A stretch of 64,000 nucleotides of DNA from Acanthacorydalis orientalis. Lineage: Eukaryota > Arthropoda > Insecta > Megaloptera > Corydalidae. A program made the position numbers and the translations under genes. The notes beneath the pieces are model-generated. The model saw nothing but the letters and a program-made list of their open reading frames with translations. It was not told where the DNA came from and ran no database searches. Where the stretch lies: positions 25,769,108-25,833,107 of the forward strand of contig CM068314.1 of assembly GCA_034766995.1 (NCBI GenBank). The letters are read 5' to 3'. Of this stretch, positions 12,395 through 25,739 are shown one piece after another; the stretch's first letter is position 1; every line of letters begins with the position of its first letter.

Positions 12395-12577
12395 GTCAAT
12401 GAAGTTTAAATGCATTTTCGCAACTCTTCCACTGTTTTAGCATTTTTTTGCCTATTTTATGCGTTACAACACCTTCCTCCAAAGCTGAACTAATTATTCC
12501 TGCGGCTTCGGCAGTATTCTTTTCAACTGGAATGCGAAAAGTATACAATGCCTAATATGTTGCTTTTCGAACGCCAT
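12395..12577 (-). pseudogene. mariner transposase N-terminal remnant
   Basis: Minus strand from ATG at 12577. The first 19 codons read MAFEKQHIRHCILFAFQLK. After a frameshift the reading continues as NTAEAAGIISSALEEGVVTH, then KIGKKMLKQWKS. This matches the first helix-turn-helix of the mariner subfamily whose transposases start M-S/A-F-E-K-Q-H-I/L-R-H. The DDD catalytic domain is missing, so the relic cannot encode an active enzyme. A short TA tract (12622-12634) lies just upstream. Terminal repeats were not found. It is a different subfamily from the copies at 13.05 and 26.35 kb. Confidence 0.75.
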
Positions 12578-12621
12578 CGTTTTCACTACTGTTTTGTGAG
12601 GTTATGCCAACTACTTGGCTA

Positions 12622-12634
12622 ATATATATATATA
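12622..12634. repeat. short (TA)n tract
   Basis: 13 bp of TA upstream of the mariner relic. Confidence 0.8.
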
Positions 12635-13052
12635 GTCTTTTTAAATGTTAAGGTTGGCACTTTAAAATTCTTAAAGGACGAGTAAATATTTCAATTTGAA
12701 ACAGAGTTATGATTGATTCAATTTAAATGCACAGTATTAATTTTTACACCCAATATATTATAATTTATTAAAAGAAATTGTTATCATAGTTCACCATTTA
12801 TTTATTTGAAACATGTATTGATTTTATTAGTGATATTTCATGCTAGTAATTTGAGAATTTTGTATATTTTTTGGACAGTAGTATTTAAATGTAAACGAGA
12901 TTAAAATAAATTGTCTAAAAAAATCAAAATATGTATATTTTCTGGTAAATATTAGTTAATTCATGAGCGGTGGTTAAAAGTTTTGTACAGGTGTTCATAA
13001 ATCTAGAATGATTTGAGGTATTAGGATGAAACTGAAAAAATCGTAGTATATA

Positions 13053-13613
13053 TTAGGTTGTTAGAAAAATAATTTCGATTTATGACCTTCAAATTCATAT
13101 ACATTTTTTTCTGTAGTTGTTTTATGTGAACCAGAACTGTTGGATGACTAACACTTAACTTTTGTGTAAGCTCTTGCATTATTGTACGTAGTTTTGATTT
13201 AACTAAGGCCTTCAGTTGTTCGTTATGAACTGAAGAAGGGCGCTTGCGATCTTCTCAATCATCAAGGCTCTCATCCCCAGCACGAAATTTTTGGAACCGT
13301 TATTGTACTGTACTTTCCTTAACAATACCCACATCAAAAGCATCGTTTAGTTTACGAGCAGTTTCTGCTACTTTATTCACCCATTTTGAACTCATACAAA
13401 AATGACTTATTTGCTTCTTTTCTGTTTTTAACTCAATAGCCCAATTTGAGGGTAAATTTATTAAAAAAACCAAAGTAGATGTTACCAAATGAAGACTGAA
13501 AAATACACTTTAAAATGATATTAACATGAACACGATGAAATGACATTTCCATTGAAAAAATTAAGTTTAGAATTCAGAAAACAAAAACCGCAATTATTTT
13601 CCTACCAATCTAA
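13053..13613 (-). mobile_element. nonautonomous mariner, 561-bp deletion derivative (copy 1)
   Basis: Bounded by imperfect terminal inverted repeats of about 28-30 bp (left TTAGGTTGTTAGAAAAATAA, right the complement of TTAGATTGGTAGGAAAATAA) and flanked on both sides by TA, the mariner target duplication. Minus-strand coding relics keep the N-terminal DNA-binding region: AETARKLNDAF, KESTVQ, an in-frame stop, RFQKFRAGDESL, another stop, then EDRKRPSS, NEQLKALV and the second helix-turn-helix up to SHPTVLVHIKQL. The reading then jumps to 3' untranslated sequence and the terminal repeat, so the entire DDD catalytic domain is deleted. Frameshifts and stops show it is dead. A sister copy sits at 26.35 kb. 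Confidence 0.9.
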
Positions 13614-14671
13614 TAAGTTTTCAAGCGGTATATTTATATTTAAATATAATAACACCATTTCCAAATAAATTAATAACCTTTATAAGCTTCTTTAGGTTAA
13701 AATGATGCATTCATGGTTTATTTTTAATGACTATAGATAACTGAAAATCATAACCTTCAGTTTTATATGGCTGAAAATTTTCCTGATAAATTTCAAACTG
13801 TTTATCATTCATTTATAGGGCTAACATTCATGGCATCAAAGCAATACAAATCGTAATGTAGCTTAAAATGTGTATAATATAACCTACTCTTTCTTTAGAA
13901 ATGTCGAGATTTACAGGAAATGATAGCATTGCTTTGTGCAGCGTAGCTTTAAGCTTACTAACAGTGTCTATTCCACAACTTCATATTACTACTCACTGCT
14001 TAGTATCCACTAAAGTTATAGTGATACAACTAGGCAGAATTACTATCTAATGTTTTTATCTTTTTTCGTTTTATGATAACATCTCCAACCATTCAGGAGG
14101 TATGTGCTTGTGTACACAATTTTTCAAGCATTGCTCGTAAAACATATTAAAGATATTTTATTTATTAATGGGTCTTTTCTACGATTCAAAATTAAATTAT
14201 GTAAATATTAATTAAAAACTAGCATCTATGTGTAATAAACAGTAGAAAAAATGTATTATATTAATAATGAGTTCAATTGTAATGATGAAATCGAAATACA
14301 ATTAAACAGTTTGATAAACAAAAGTAAAAGGCAATTAAATGTGAATGAATTTTATTTCTTATAATACATTTTATTAAAGTAGTAAGTTATTTAGTACGTA
14401 TTTTAAATACTGATAAAAACATAGACGACACAAAAATCATGTGGTCATTTTTGTAATGTGAAACTTATTTTCATAATATTGACGGTTTTTTTTTAAAAAA
14501 AATTATATTATCGCAGAGAAATTAGAATTTTTCAGTATTTTAAATTATACGAACATCTTTTTTTATTAATTAGGTACATTTAATTAATACAATATTAAAT
14601 TTTATATTACCTTGATCTAAAATTTTAAAAGTCGTCTACATAAATACAAACACTTCTGTATGGATGTCTGT

Positions 14672-14695
14672 GTATATATATATATATATATATAT
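14672..14695. repeat. (TA)n microsatellite
   Basis: 24 bp of TA with a GT start. Confidence 0.9.
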
Positions 14696-14842
14696 GTATA
14701 AACTGATTTAAAATTATGATATACAATGATTTGAATATGTTTCAAGGAATTTTTCATACATATTTCAAATATTATATTTTTAGATAATATTTCAGCTCGT
14801 AAATACAAGTTCATTCATTTATAATATGTGCTTTTAAGATAA

Positions 14843-14845
<3 letters not shown>

Positions 14846-14897
<52 letters not shown>
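14846..14897. repeat. (AT)n microsatellite
   Basis: 52 bp of AT. Confidence 0.95.
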
Positions 14898-14901
<4 letters not shown>

Positions 14902-15189
14902 GAAAATAAATTTAAAAAAAGTGTTTAAAGAGGAAGAAACTGTGAAAATAGAAAGATTATTTCCTTTTTTATTGGATCGTTTTTATATTTTTAAACTCAT
15001 ATTAAATATAGAAATGATGTAGGTGTTTTATATAACATTACATTAGAATATTCGAATAAAATTCTATCTTCAACAAGTATGTATGAACACAATCCATTTT
15101 GTGTAATAACATTACAGAGTAATGTGAGAAATTCGATCAAATCTCTTATTTACATATATAATATATTTTCAAATACCATTCAATTCATA

Positions 15190-15490
15190 AATGTATAATG
15201 TAGAAGAAGAAAGTCGCTACAGCGCCATGATTGTATCACTGTTTTTCCAATATCGTTATTATGATGTGTTACATAAGCGTACAATACCGCATAGGACATT
15301 AAATTACTTTTAAAAGGGCCGTATGCAGCTGGTGTCACATGTTAAAGTCGCATTGAAGGAGGTTCTCTAGAGTACAGATCATTCACTTGTCCGCCCACAG
15401 CTCCCCTTCGCACAAACTGTTTTCGCCCCACCTATTTTCTTAATATCTTCGTATACACGTCGGACATGTCAGCGATAATATTCATTATTT
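15190..15490. other. GC-raised patch, function unknown
   Basis: Modest rise in G+C with ACAGCGCCATGAT at 15219-15231 (a GCGCCAT core) and a C-rich stretch at 15390-15435. No frame, TATA or splice signal stands out. Confidence 0.25.
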
Positions 15491-16324
15491 CATAGGTTAA
15501 GCGCAAGGGTCAATAACAAGAAATTCCATTGTAGTAATAAAGACACTTGAGAATTTGAGGAACGACTTACAAATGTTTTTGTGCGTATGACACGTTTGTG
15601 AAATTAATTGAGTAATTTATCGTATTTTTAGTGCGATTCGGAAATTTCTGCTATAAATTTTGATTAATCTGGTAGAACCGTTGCCGCCCGTAACTAAAAT
15701 TCTTGTGCATGAAACTAGATATTTATTAAATATGAAATATGCTGTAACGTAACTAATTATTTGCGTTCGAGTGTATATGGCGAGTAGGGCTTTTTAATTT
15801 GATTTTAAAGCTGCGCAGATTTTCTTCCAATTTTTTACGACGAACCAATTATAAAGGTTGTCACGTTTTTCCCAATTTTCTTAATCTGTCAATTTAATAC
15901 AAAGTGAAAAATGATTGTATTATATTATTTTCAGTGATAGCAAATTCGTATTACCAATATAATTTGTATTAAAATAAAACCGGAGGTAGTTATTATAATT
16001 TCTGTAACAAATTGGATTATTTATTAAATCCATTAATAAATGAAGAATTCGATTAACATGTAGTGTTTTTCATTAAAGATAAAAATATACTATATAAAAA
16101 TGTCTTGCCTTTTAAAGAACTACTTTTTACATACTTTGCATTTTAAAGAAATACTTTGTAGATTTTTTAAACAAACCTATACCAACAACCTATTATATTG
16201 ATTAATTATATTACAAATAGGCATATTATCAGGAATAAAATAAGTATTCTGTAAATAACTGAAACTAATGTTATACCAGCACATAAGTGATTAGTCAAAA
16301 TTGCCAAATATGTATTGTTTAATG

Positions 16325-16328
<4 letters not shown>

Positions 16329-16400
<72 letters not shown>
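16329..16400. repeat. (TA)n microsatellite
   Basis: 72 bp of uninterrupted TA, among the longest here. Confidence 0.95.
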
Positions 16401-16402
<2 letters not shown>

Positions 16403-16677
16403 AGTATGTGTACGTATTTATTTACATTTATCGAAAACAAAACTAAATAAGTAGTCATGAATCAGATTATTTAATCTTTGAATTATCCATTTTTGCACTG
16501 TATGCATATATATTTTATAATTTTTATTGTTTATTTTCATAAAAAAATATGTATATATTTTGACAAAAAAATAAAATCAACATATAAGATAGACATGAAA
16601 CTGGAATATTCTAGTTTATTTCTCTAATTAGTGTAAACATAAAGGTCAGGAACTTCATTGATAAATATATACATGCT

Positions 16678-16678
<1 letters not shown>

Positions 16679-16738
<60 letters not shown>

Positions 16739-16744
16739 AAGAGA
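16679..16744. repeat. (TA)n(GA)n compound microsatellite
   Basis: 36 bp of TA switching directly to about 28 bp of GA. Confidence 0.95.
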
Positions 16745-18502
16745 AAATAAGTGCTTATTACTTACAAACAAAAAATCAAAATCTAACACTCCATTGTTTG
16801 GTTATTAATATGTGTAAATATATTGTGTTTTTTCTAAAATTTTCGATGGATTTAAATTCTTATTTTTTAATACTTTTATTGATTTGAATGTTACATTTAT
16901 TGTAATATTCGAAATCATGTGTGTAAATAAATATGTTTATAGTAACATTGTTATTGACATTTAAAAGTTTTAGTTGACAAACGAACTAGTTGCAGATAAA
17001 TTCCAAAGAACACATTGATTTTCGAAGCACGTCTCCAATTGACTATTTAATATGCTTGTCTGTTATCTGATACAGTAATTCGAGTTTAACACATTCTCTC
17101 AATATATTTATATAGGTGGGTGTAGATATTCTTAAAGTTAATTAAACTAGACTTGTATTATGTCACACATAATAGTGATTACAAAAATACTTCACTTGAA
17201 TAATTTGTTATTAGATATGTAAAATTATCAGTTTGATAAAAATTGAGAACAATTCGCATCTTAGTTGTTGAATGTTAATTTTTGGAAAATATAAAAATAC
17301 AGTATTCTTACAGAAAGAATAGCTGATCGTGTAATAAAAAAGTAGTAGAATAGGAATATCACGCAATATAAACATTTCCTTTAAATAAAATGCTTTTGTT
17401 TGTTTTTATAAAAGATTAATTTAGATACTTTATATAAACATCGCATATATCCATTATTCATTTAAACTACATCCTTTTCGTTATAAAATATATCCTGTTT
17501 AGTGGTTTTTTTGAATATAATGTTATTGAATTTTATCATTGATATGTAAAAGGTTTTTTTTAACTGATAAGATAAAACCACGATAAAAAATGTTAGTCAT
17601 ATTTATAGATAATTGTTAAACATTGTTTTTTTTTTTATATAATCATATTGATATGATATTTATTTATATGAATTGTTATATGGAAATAATTTCATTTTTT
17701 AACATTAAGTTATTTTATACTTCTGAATGTTAGTATATATTAATAAAGTTCTTTCGAAAGAACATAGATTTTTCTAATTTTATAAAATGTAATCACAATA
17801 TAGTTGTTTAAATATTCTTTCAAATTTATCTATACAGTTTTAATATTTAACTAATATTGACATATAGATTAGATTATAACTTTTAAGTTTTTTATAATAG
17901 TTTTATACAGCTTTAAACTATTGGTATACACATTTCATGAGTATGTCTTTGTTATTGGAATGTAACTTAAAACTTTATTTTTCATTAATTTCTGTTACGA
18001 ACGGCTGAACATTAGAAATCGGTTAAAATCATTGATAAATTCATCGATTTCATATTATTGCAGTTTATATAATATTGATAAAGATATCTTTTAAAATTTT
18101 CCATACACTTGTAAAGTTATCAATAGTTTTCATGAAAATAAAACTAGAACAGATTTAAAATTTATATATTCCGATAAAGTAATCGAATGCTGGACACTAC
18201 TTAATATATTGAATAATATTTCTTGAATTTACAATAATAGAATAATTTTTTTTTATCATATCGATTCCTTGATTTTGAAATTCTTCAATAGTAAACAAGT
18301 TATCGTATGAACATTTATTTAAAAAAAAGAATTATCTAGTCTACTGTTTTTTTAATAATTAAACTTTTATCTATTACAATTATTATGATAACAGTAAATA
18401 AAAATAATTATCTAAAAATATTAATTTGTGTTATTTGTTTAATTACTAATGTAAGATTATTTTTAATTTAATTATTATATCATCGCAAAATTCTATAGAA
18501 TA

Positions 18503-18508
<6 letters not shown>

Positions 18509-18566
<58 letters not shown>

Positions 18567-18568
18567 AT
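18509..18568. repeat. (AT)n(GTAT)n microsatellite
   Basis: About 50 bp of AT ending in GTAT units. Confidence 0.95.
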
Positions 18569-19229
18569 TCATTTTTGATACTTTTTATTGTTATTTGAAA
18601 TTAAGACGCTGATTAAAATACAAAAAATATTTTATTCTATGTAATTAGTTTTTCCTAGTGATTTTTTAAATTTATACCACGAACAAGCTTTTTTAGTTTG
18701 AAATATTTTCTTTTTAAAAATACACTTAATCTGTATTAAATGTAGTCTTCATCGCTATTAATTTATTACATTTCAGCAGTTCAATAGATTCATTATCAAA
18801 AGAGGTATTTCTCAATATCATTTTTAGTTTTGATTGCATTGTTTGTTTTTTTTTTTTTAGTATTGATGTGGAGAATTCATTGAATATATTTCGGTATTTT
18901 CATCAAAAAAAATATCATTATTTAGAACAAAATCTTGTAATTTATTTCATGTGAATATTGCTATTATTTATTATTAATTGCTATAATTTATTATTTTATC
19001 ATGTTATTATTTTAATTGTACAGCAAGTTCTTTAATCGGTGTTGTAATAAAAAATGTCTTTCTTTTTTGCAATCATTAATTACTTTGAAAATATATAATT
19101 ACAAGGTATTATTGACTTGGTATCATGAATGAGTGATTACTTAATGAAATTAGAATAAAACAGTATTTAATTGATTGACAAAGCGTATTCTTTTAAAGAA
19201 ATCCAGAAAATGTATACTGTTCTAAACTA

Positions 19230-19370
19230 TTTTTAACGACAGTATTCGCGGTTTGACTATCGGTTAGCCGTTTGTTGTACATCCGGCGATGATTGAGCGT
19301 GCTTGCTTGACTTCCGCTTGTCACTGTGATTGGACGTATAAATGACGCCAGAGTGTGACTAAATCTATTA
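19230..19370 (+). promoter_or_regulatory. possible core promoter in a small GC island
   Basis: GC-raised patch with ATTGG (19329-19333) and TATAAA (19337-19342) followed by TGACGCC. The CCAAT-type element sits much closer to TATA than usual and no initiator is evident about 30 bp downstream. A 96-codon minus frame (19193-19483) runs across it but has no recognisable domain. Confidence 0.2.
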
Positions 19371-19489
19371 AGTTTTGCAGGAAGACCAAAAGATTTGTTA
19401 TAATGTAAATTAACTTCTAAATTAGGTAAATAATGTATTGTCGTCTCCAAATTAAATAGAATTTTAAAGTTCGATCTTATCAAGTTTGT

Positions 19490-20450
19490 TGAAATCTAAT
19501 ATGAACATGTAAAAACGTTATTTTTTTTTTGTAAATGTTCAATAAATTTCATATTTTATTTATTTTCAAATAACCAACACTGTGATGAAAATAAATAATG
19601 TTGTTTTTTCGTTATTATTGAACGCATTTTCATTGTTTTGGTAAAAAAATAGCACAGAAATATTTAACGTGCAGAAAATTTGATATTAAAAAAGGATATT
19701 TGAGAAAGAATCATAAATCAAAATATATTTTGATGTAATATATACGGTGTATGTGTTTGTGTTTTTTAATACAAACAATGTTTTACTGATGTACTGATCT
19801 GCTGTATCAGAAAAGCGCTTGTCAGATTGGTTTGCAGTAATTCAATAGGTGTTACAGGACAAAATTTATAGCAGCAGATATGAGGCACACTGTGCAAGAT
19901 GTTCAACGTAACGTGAAGGAATTATTGATGGTGACCTTCGTGTAGGGTAACGGGTGATAGGTTACACACATCGGTTAGGTATGGGTAGTGTTCTCAAAAT
20001 GACTGAATCAATTTGATTATTTATAAAAGTTTGACGGAGGTATATAGTTACTTGTTTTAATAAATTATATGTATATTTATACATAAAATGAACTTCGAAT
20101 AAAAATATCTAATTAAATGAAAGAAAAAGTATTGTAAAGCGATATGAAATTGAACGAATTTTTTTTAAAATTACTTGTCGATAATTGCGAACGTTTTTAT
20201 ATGATATACAAATCAAAGCATTCGTATTATTAGAAAATTACTATGGCGAAATAAACGTGTTTCTTATCGTAGTAATATTTGAGACGACAAACTTTTAATG
20301 AACGAATTAATATGCTTAAAACTGTCAAGTGGCTGTAACACAATGTTTGGACATTTTTCGCTTCGCTTTGCAACAACACAAATTTTCAATACAGGTTCTT
20401 TATATATCAGAAGGAAAAAATATATATCTACAGTACCCTTGAAAAAAATT
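19490..20450. other. no gene seen
   Basis: AT-rich, with a less AT-rich stretch at 19800-20010 that has no open frame or repeat I can name. Confidence 0.4.
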
Positions 20451-20466
20451 CGCTTCCAATTTTTAT

Positions 20467-20735
20467 TTAAAACTCAAACCTTAAATCATTTGATGTGTCA
20501 ACGGGAAACCCAGTGAAGTGAAATATTTCATAAAATGATAAATTAGGGGAAGAATCGAACGCATTCGACTGAGGCGGTCCTGCGCAGACTTTATTGGATT
20601 TTTCAGGCAAACTACTTGAACTTTTGAAGTCATCTCGGAGGGCGAGTTTTATGAATGCTAATTTATCACGCCTGTTATTCATATTTACAGACACCACGGT
20701 GACGAATAATAATACTCTGGAAGATGTTTTCGTAC
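20467..20735 (-). CDS. unrecognised open frame, possible exon
   Basis: A minus-strand frame of about 90 codons preceded by a stop. Its N-terminal part is hydrophobic (SSRVLLFVTVVSVN), followed by a polar segment (NNRRDKLAFIKLALRDDF) and a Ser/Pro-rich part ending near GFPVDTSNDLRFEF. An internal ATG could start at NNRRDKL. Composition is closer to protein than to random AT-rich frames, and local G+C is raised. No family is recognised, and no acceptor or poly-A signal settles its limits. Confidence 0.2.
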
Positions 20736-22318
20736 TTATAAATGATGTTTACATCATGTCGCTCTGAAACGATACTTTATCTTGACCGAAACTATAAAAT
20801 GTGTATGAAAAACGCACATGCATCTGAAAACAAATCAAATTATATTAGAGAATTATTATTTGAAAGGAGGATTAAATATCTAATTTTATTTATTTAGTAT
20901 ATTTTTAATCAAATTTATAAGATGATAATTAAATGAAATACGTTAATATTCTTTTGATACAAGCCAGTAAAATTAAATACGATCACGACATAAAGATACG
21001 ATAAAAATAATAATATCTTTATCGAACGATTGATAAATTTAGACACTAATCTTTTCGTACTTACGAGTTTAATGAAACATAGTAATTTTTAATTTTCCGA
21101 AAGTTGTACCGAATTAAACGAAAAAAATTATCTTTTAATCAAACACTTATCCCATATGATCAGACTTATACAATTATAGTTATATAATTATGATGACAAA
21201 TAAATGTAAGTATTGAGAAAAGCAAAACTTAATCATGTTTTGTACAATAGTTGTTTTTATTTCGATAGCTTTATTTAGAATAAATCAAGTACTGTTATGT
21301 TAATTAAGTAGATCTGGAAAACGATTACGCTTATAGAATGTAACTTAAAAATATTTATTTTACACGTAAACATGAATGAAATTGTTCATTATCTAGGTAT
21401 TTTTTTTATACTATTTTCATTAACTATTCTTGGCTACGCTGTTTTCATTCACTTCAAATCTCATTCTTTATTCTTGTATCTAATTATTTATTTATTTATT
21501 TTTTTGGTAATTTTACGTTAATAGAATAATAATTAACTACTTCCTTTCCGAATTGGTCATCGTTTTGTATGTGTATCCTCTACATCATGATACATTTGAA
21601 TTTTTCAACTTGTCACTATTATCTAACATATTATTTATTTATTTGATATATTACAAACATTTTTTTCCGGTTCAGAGATTCGTCGTTTTTTAATATAAAA
21701 TAAAATTTGTCATGTTTGTGCAGAAAAATACAGACAGGAGATATTATTCGATTTTTAATCAAAGTTGAACACCTGAATAATTCACATATTTAGATAGATT
21801 ATATCGTAGAGTTACATTTAATAAATCTCGGTAGTTTGTGTAAATGTTTGTGTTCTAACTAAAATTTAACACTATCGTAACACTGTTATATTAATGATAT
21901 TGTGTCAGAAATCTTTAAACTTTATAATGAGGACGGTTAAAGGATGCGGCAGGGAAGTTAATAAATGAGTGAACATGACATTAATAAGGTTCTCCCTGTG
22001 GAATATTTAGAACCCATGTATAGAGAGTATCATAGAAAAGTAACATGGATCATGTGTAAAGATCTGTAAGATTTGTGTTAAATAGAATGTAGAATGATGT
22101 GGGCCAAACGGTTTGGGATGTTTATTTATTTCATTTGTTTTCAGAAATATTTAGTAAAAGACAGATTATGATGGCTTCATATCACTTTTTCGAATGAATT
22201 GTTATTTAAGTGGTAGGATGTTCTTAAAACAATTGGTTATTATTTTGTAATTTTTTTTATTTATTGAATTAAAAGTGAATGCATATTTTGATATATTGGC
22301 ATATATTTGAGATTGTGT

Positions 22319-22344
22319 TAATATATATATATATATATATATAT
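22319..22344. repeat. (TA)n microsatellite
   Basis: About 26 bp of TA. Confidence 0.9.
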
Positions 22345-22458
22345 TACTCGAAATGTATTAACATATTTTTTCTATTGCACAAGAAAGTATTCTTTGTAAA
22401 TAAATTTTCATTTGTAAATATTCATAAATTCAATTATTCTTTAATTTTATAGAAAAGA

Positions 22459-22459
<1 letters not shown>

Positions 22460-22515
<56 letters not shown>
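22460..22515. repeat. (TA)n microsatellite
   Basis: 56 bp of TA. Confidence 0.95.
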
Positions 22516-22520
<5 letters not shown>

Positions 22521-23291
22521 CTATTAATTTTCCAATAAATCGAGAAGTAAATACAGTCAATTTTTTGATGATTGAATATTTACTTGTACATAACTCTTCT
22601 TCAATTTCTAGATAAATATAGGAATCATAGAAAGGTTCAATTTACATTATGGTAATGTGCTTAATATGAAATTTCCATATTTACCATATACTAGTAATTA
22701 CCTGCTCCATATCCAGTGTAACTATCATGAGTTGAATGTCTAATTGCAGTTGAATCTTTAACTTCGAACTCTGCAGAGATGGTCTAGTTATTTAAATAAT
22801 AATGAATAATCTAAATAGTGTATTTGTTAGTTAAACTTATTTCAAAATTATCATAATAATGTAAAATCATAAAAATGTAAATTGTTACATATTAAACGAA
22901 ATGTATAAAATCATTTTAATTACATACTAGGAGAAAAAAATACTAGAGAAATTCTACATTCAGTTTTTGTATATTCATTTCGTTTATATAATTCGTACGT
23001 TGAATTAGATTTGAAATATACATAATATCTTTCGAAAACATACATTTGAATCAAATTCGGTTTCTATGTTTATTTCTAACGAATTATTTAACTATGTTCA
23101 TAGCAGCGAAAACCTTGTATTATATACCATAGAGCGGGAGTTTCAGCCCGAATTTCATACTCTGGTTTAAATTAACAGTCGAATGAACTTATGTTTAATA
23201 AAAGTGTAAATTTGAAGTAGTGTATGTATGCTGCAGTGGAAATTTTTATAATATTGAATCAGGAATTGGATTTGACATTTTTGTAAGTATT

Positions 23292-23326
23292 ACACACACA
23301 CAAACATATATAAATATATATATACA
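23292..23326. repeat. (AC)n / (TA)n short tracts
   Basis: Short AC tract followed by imperfect TA. Confidence 0.7.
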
Positions 23327-24677
23327 TGTTTGGATATAAAAATTATATAATTCATTTATACGATAGTAAATAACATCTTACAAATAAAAATAGTATCTAT
23401 CAGTACGAACAAATACTACTATGTCTCTTTTTTTAGAGTAATCAAACACTTGGTATTAAAAAATACTGAAATTTGAAATACATTACAAATACGAATAAAA
23501 TATATAATTGTTACTGTTCGATAAATAAAAAGTATAAAAGATTTCAGTAATTTGAAGTTATCTTTATTGGTAATTTTTTTTTCATTTGAAATTACATACA
23601 TAATTATTAATCTAATTTTATTTTATTATGTTATTCGTGTAGAACAATGTTATTATTATTCATTACACTTCGACCGGTTTCAATGTATCTGTCATTTTCA
23701 GGTAGATTTGATTCGTGTAGTTTGACGATTGAAATTTAATTGAGTAACATTTATGTAAAGTAGACGGTTCGTCGAAAGTGGATAAACTATTAATGAAGAA
23801 GAATGGTGATCCAACGGAGCACAGTATGATTAGTTGATTTGCAGGTAAAGAAATTATCCAGTATAACTAAAACTATTGAAACAAGAACATTATTCTCTTT
23901 GTTCTTATAATAGAATCGCTTATCGTGACATCGACCTTCATAAAGAAATTGTTATAACCGAATGTCGTTATATCTCATTGTCATTTTATTGCGGAAATAT
24001 TCAGAAATGGATTCATAAGTGCTTATGTAAGAAAATGTTCTGTTGGTAAAAACTGTGTAACGATCCTAAATCTTAACTAATATAACTTCTTACATTTGAA
24101 ATAATTTCTATTGCTTTAAACAGTGTGGCTGTTATTGTGCACCTTTACATTTTTACTAATTAAATTATTTCAAAAATGTTTCATTTAAATTTTGGTAATA
24201 AACAAATTTAATATTGCTTACGATGAAATAGAGAGTATTATTATTAGTTCAAAATTATCTTAATATTTAGGTAAATAAAGCATGAAATAGATTTTGGTCT
24301 CCACACAATATTATGCATATACCATGATTGAAGAAATCTTATATAAGCCCTTATAAGACAAATATATTTTTTAATTCACCACTCGTCCTATCTTCTAAAA
24401 CTTGTCATAATATTTTCGACATTTTAAACTACTTTACTTAAAGCGCAAATCTTAAATTGTTCGTTATATCACATTTATATCATTGTAACTGAAGTTACTG
24501 TAAGTCGAGTTTACTGCATATAGATATGTTATAACAATATAATAAAAAAGATTTAAGGAAAAATATTTTTTTCAAAAAATAGGTTTTTCCATTAGGAAGT
24601 TGAAATTTAATTTTAATACTCTTAATTTTCATTTGTTATAATTGTATACTCTTTCTGAGTCTATATTTCTAATTTTT

Positions 24678-24681
<4 letters not shown>

Positions 24682-24736
<55 letters not shown>
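24682..24736. repeat. (TA)n microsatellite
   Basis: 55 bp of TA ending abruptly at GGGGTGG. Confidence 0.95.
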
Positions 24737-24739
<3 letters not shown>

Positions 24740-25150
24740 GTGGATTAGCACTAAGTTCCATCCTTGGGCTATCAATCAAATACCACCCCTTCCCTTTAAA
24801 TTTTGTTCAAATGAATTAAGAAAAATCTGTGACTGTTGGTAACTTTGAGTGCTTTTCAACAGAAAAAAATTAATGATCACTAAATAAATTTGTAATGTTT
24901 TCCATTCATTTAATTTATTTAAAAATTCAAATTATGAAGTTCTGTTACATAAATTTCAAAAACAAAATTTGAACTGTCAAAAATTCTAGCTGTAATTTTT
25001 CATTTCACATTTGAGCTATCTGTTAAACAAAATTGATTGAAAATAAAATTTCCCACTTTTCAAAACGTATCGCCCATCAGAATTTGTCATCTCTCAAAAT
25101 TTTCCTCGCTGGGCTATGGCTTATGTTTCCCCTGTATAAATCCTACACTG
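24737..25150. repeat. candidate interspersed element bounded by TA tracts
   Basis: A 414-bp segment lying exactly between two (TA)n tracts. It starts GGGGTGGATTAGCACTAAG and has CCACCCC at 24783-24789, the exact complement of its first seven bases. It ends CTGTATAAATCCTACACTG against the second TA tract. The edges are less AT-rich than the middle. A retroposon whose tail is (TA)n, or a small DNA element in TA, would both fit. No other copy is in the window. Confidence 0.3.
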
Positions 25151-25173
25151 TATATATATATATATATATATAT
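25151..25173. repeat. (TA)n microsatellite
   Basis: 23 bp of TA. Confidence 0.9.
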
Positions 25174-25705
25174 CCATACAATCTGGAATATATTTAATAA
25201 GTTTAAGATCTGCTTAATCATGTGCTTCAGATATACCTATTATACACGACAGCAGATAAACAGTTATTGTTTAATTTTTGAAATGAAAATTATTCTCTAA
25301 TCTAATCGATATTTTTTGAAATTAATACTGAAATTAGTAAACATATAATATCTTTGATATAAATTAATACTTTTGATTTTACAAAGAATAATTCATACTT
25401 ACGATAAATTATAATTAATAAATCGATGAAAAATTAAAACAATTAAATTAAAAGACTATAGATAAATGTGTAAGTGTTTTTACATTTACTTAATATTTAT
25501 ATATTATAATGTTCTGATAATATAATTTAAGTATTAGTACATATACATTTTGTTTTAACGCTTTCTTTTTTATTGTAGTGATTTATAATGTCGGATATAT
25601 AAATAAAATAGTAATAAGAGAAAATCAGTGATGATAAATTGTGTACTTTTAATTGGAGATTAGCTTTCTTGATGAATAATAATGAATAATTGAAAAATGT
25701 AACCT

Positions 25706-25739
25706 TGTGTATGTGTATGTATGTGTATATATATATATA
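25706..25739. repeat. (TG/TA) compound microsatellite
   Basis: TGTATG units ending in TA. Confidence 0.85.

Larger units (their letters stand above)
13620..15190. other. AT-rich desert, no gene seen
   Basis: Noncoding sequence. 13.9-14.1 kb is slightly less AT-rich but holds no open frame of note. Confidence 0.5.
15500..19190. other. AT-rich desert, no gene seen
   Basis: Noncoding sequence with three large microsatellites and a 16-bp palindrome (GTTCTTTC and its complement, 17748-17763). A local duplication of TTTTAAAGAA-x-TACTTT lies at about 16110-16160. Confidence 0.5.

Noticed and set aside
17748..17763. GTTCTTTC palindrome as a heat-shock element
   Set aside because: TTC and GAA units do not follow the 5-bp heat-shock spacing. 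Only a short palindrome.
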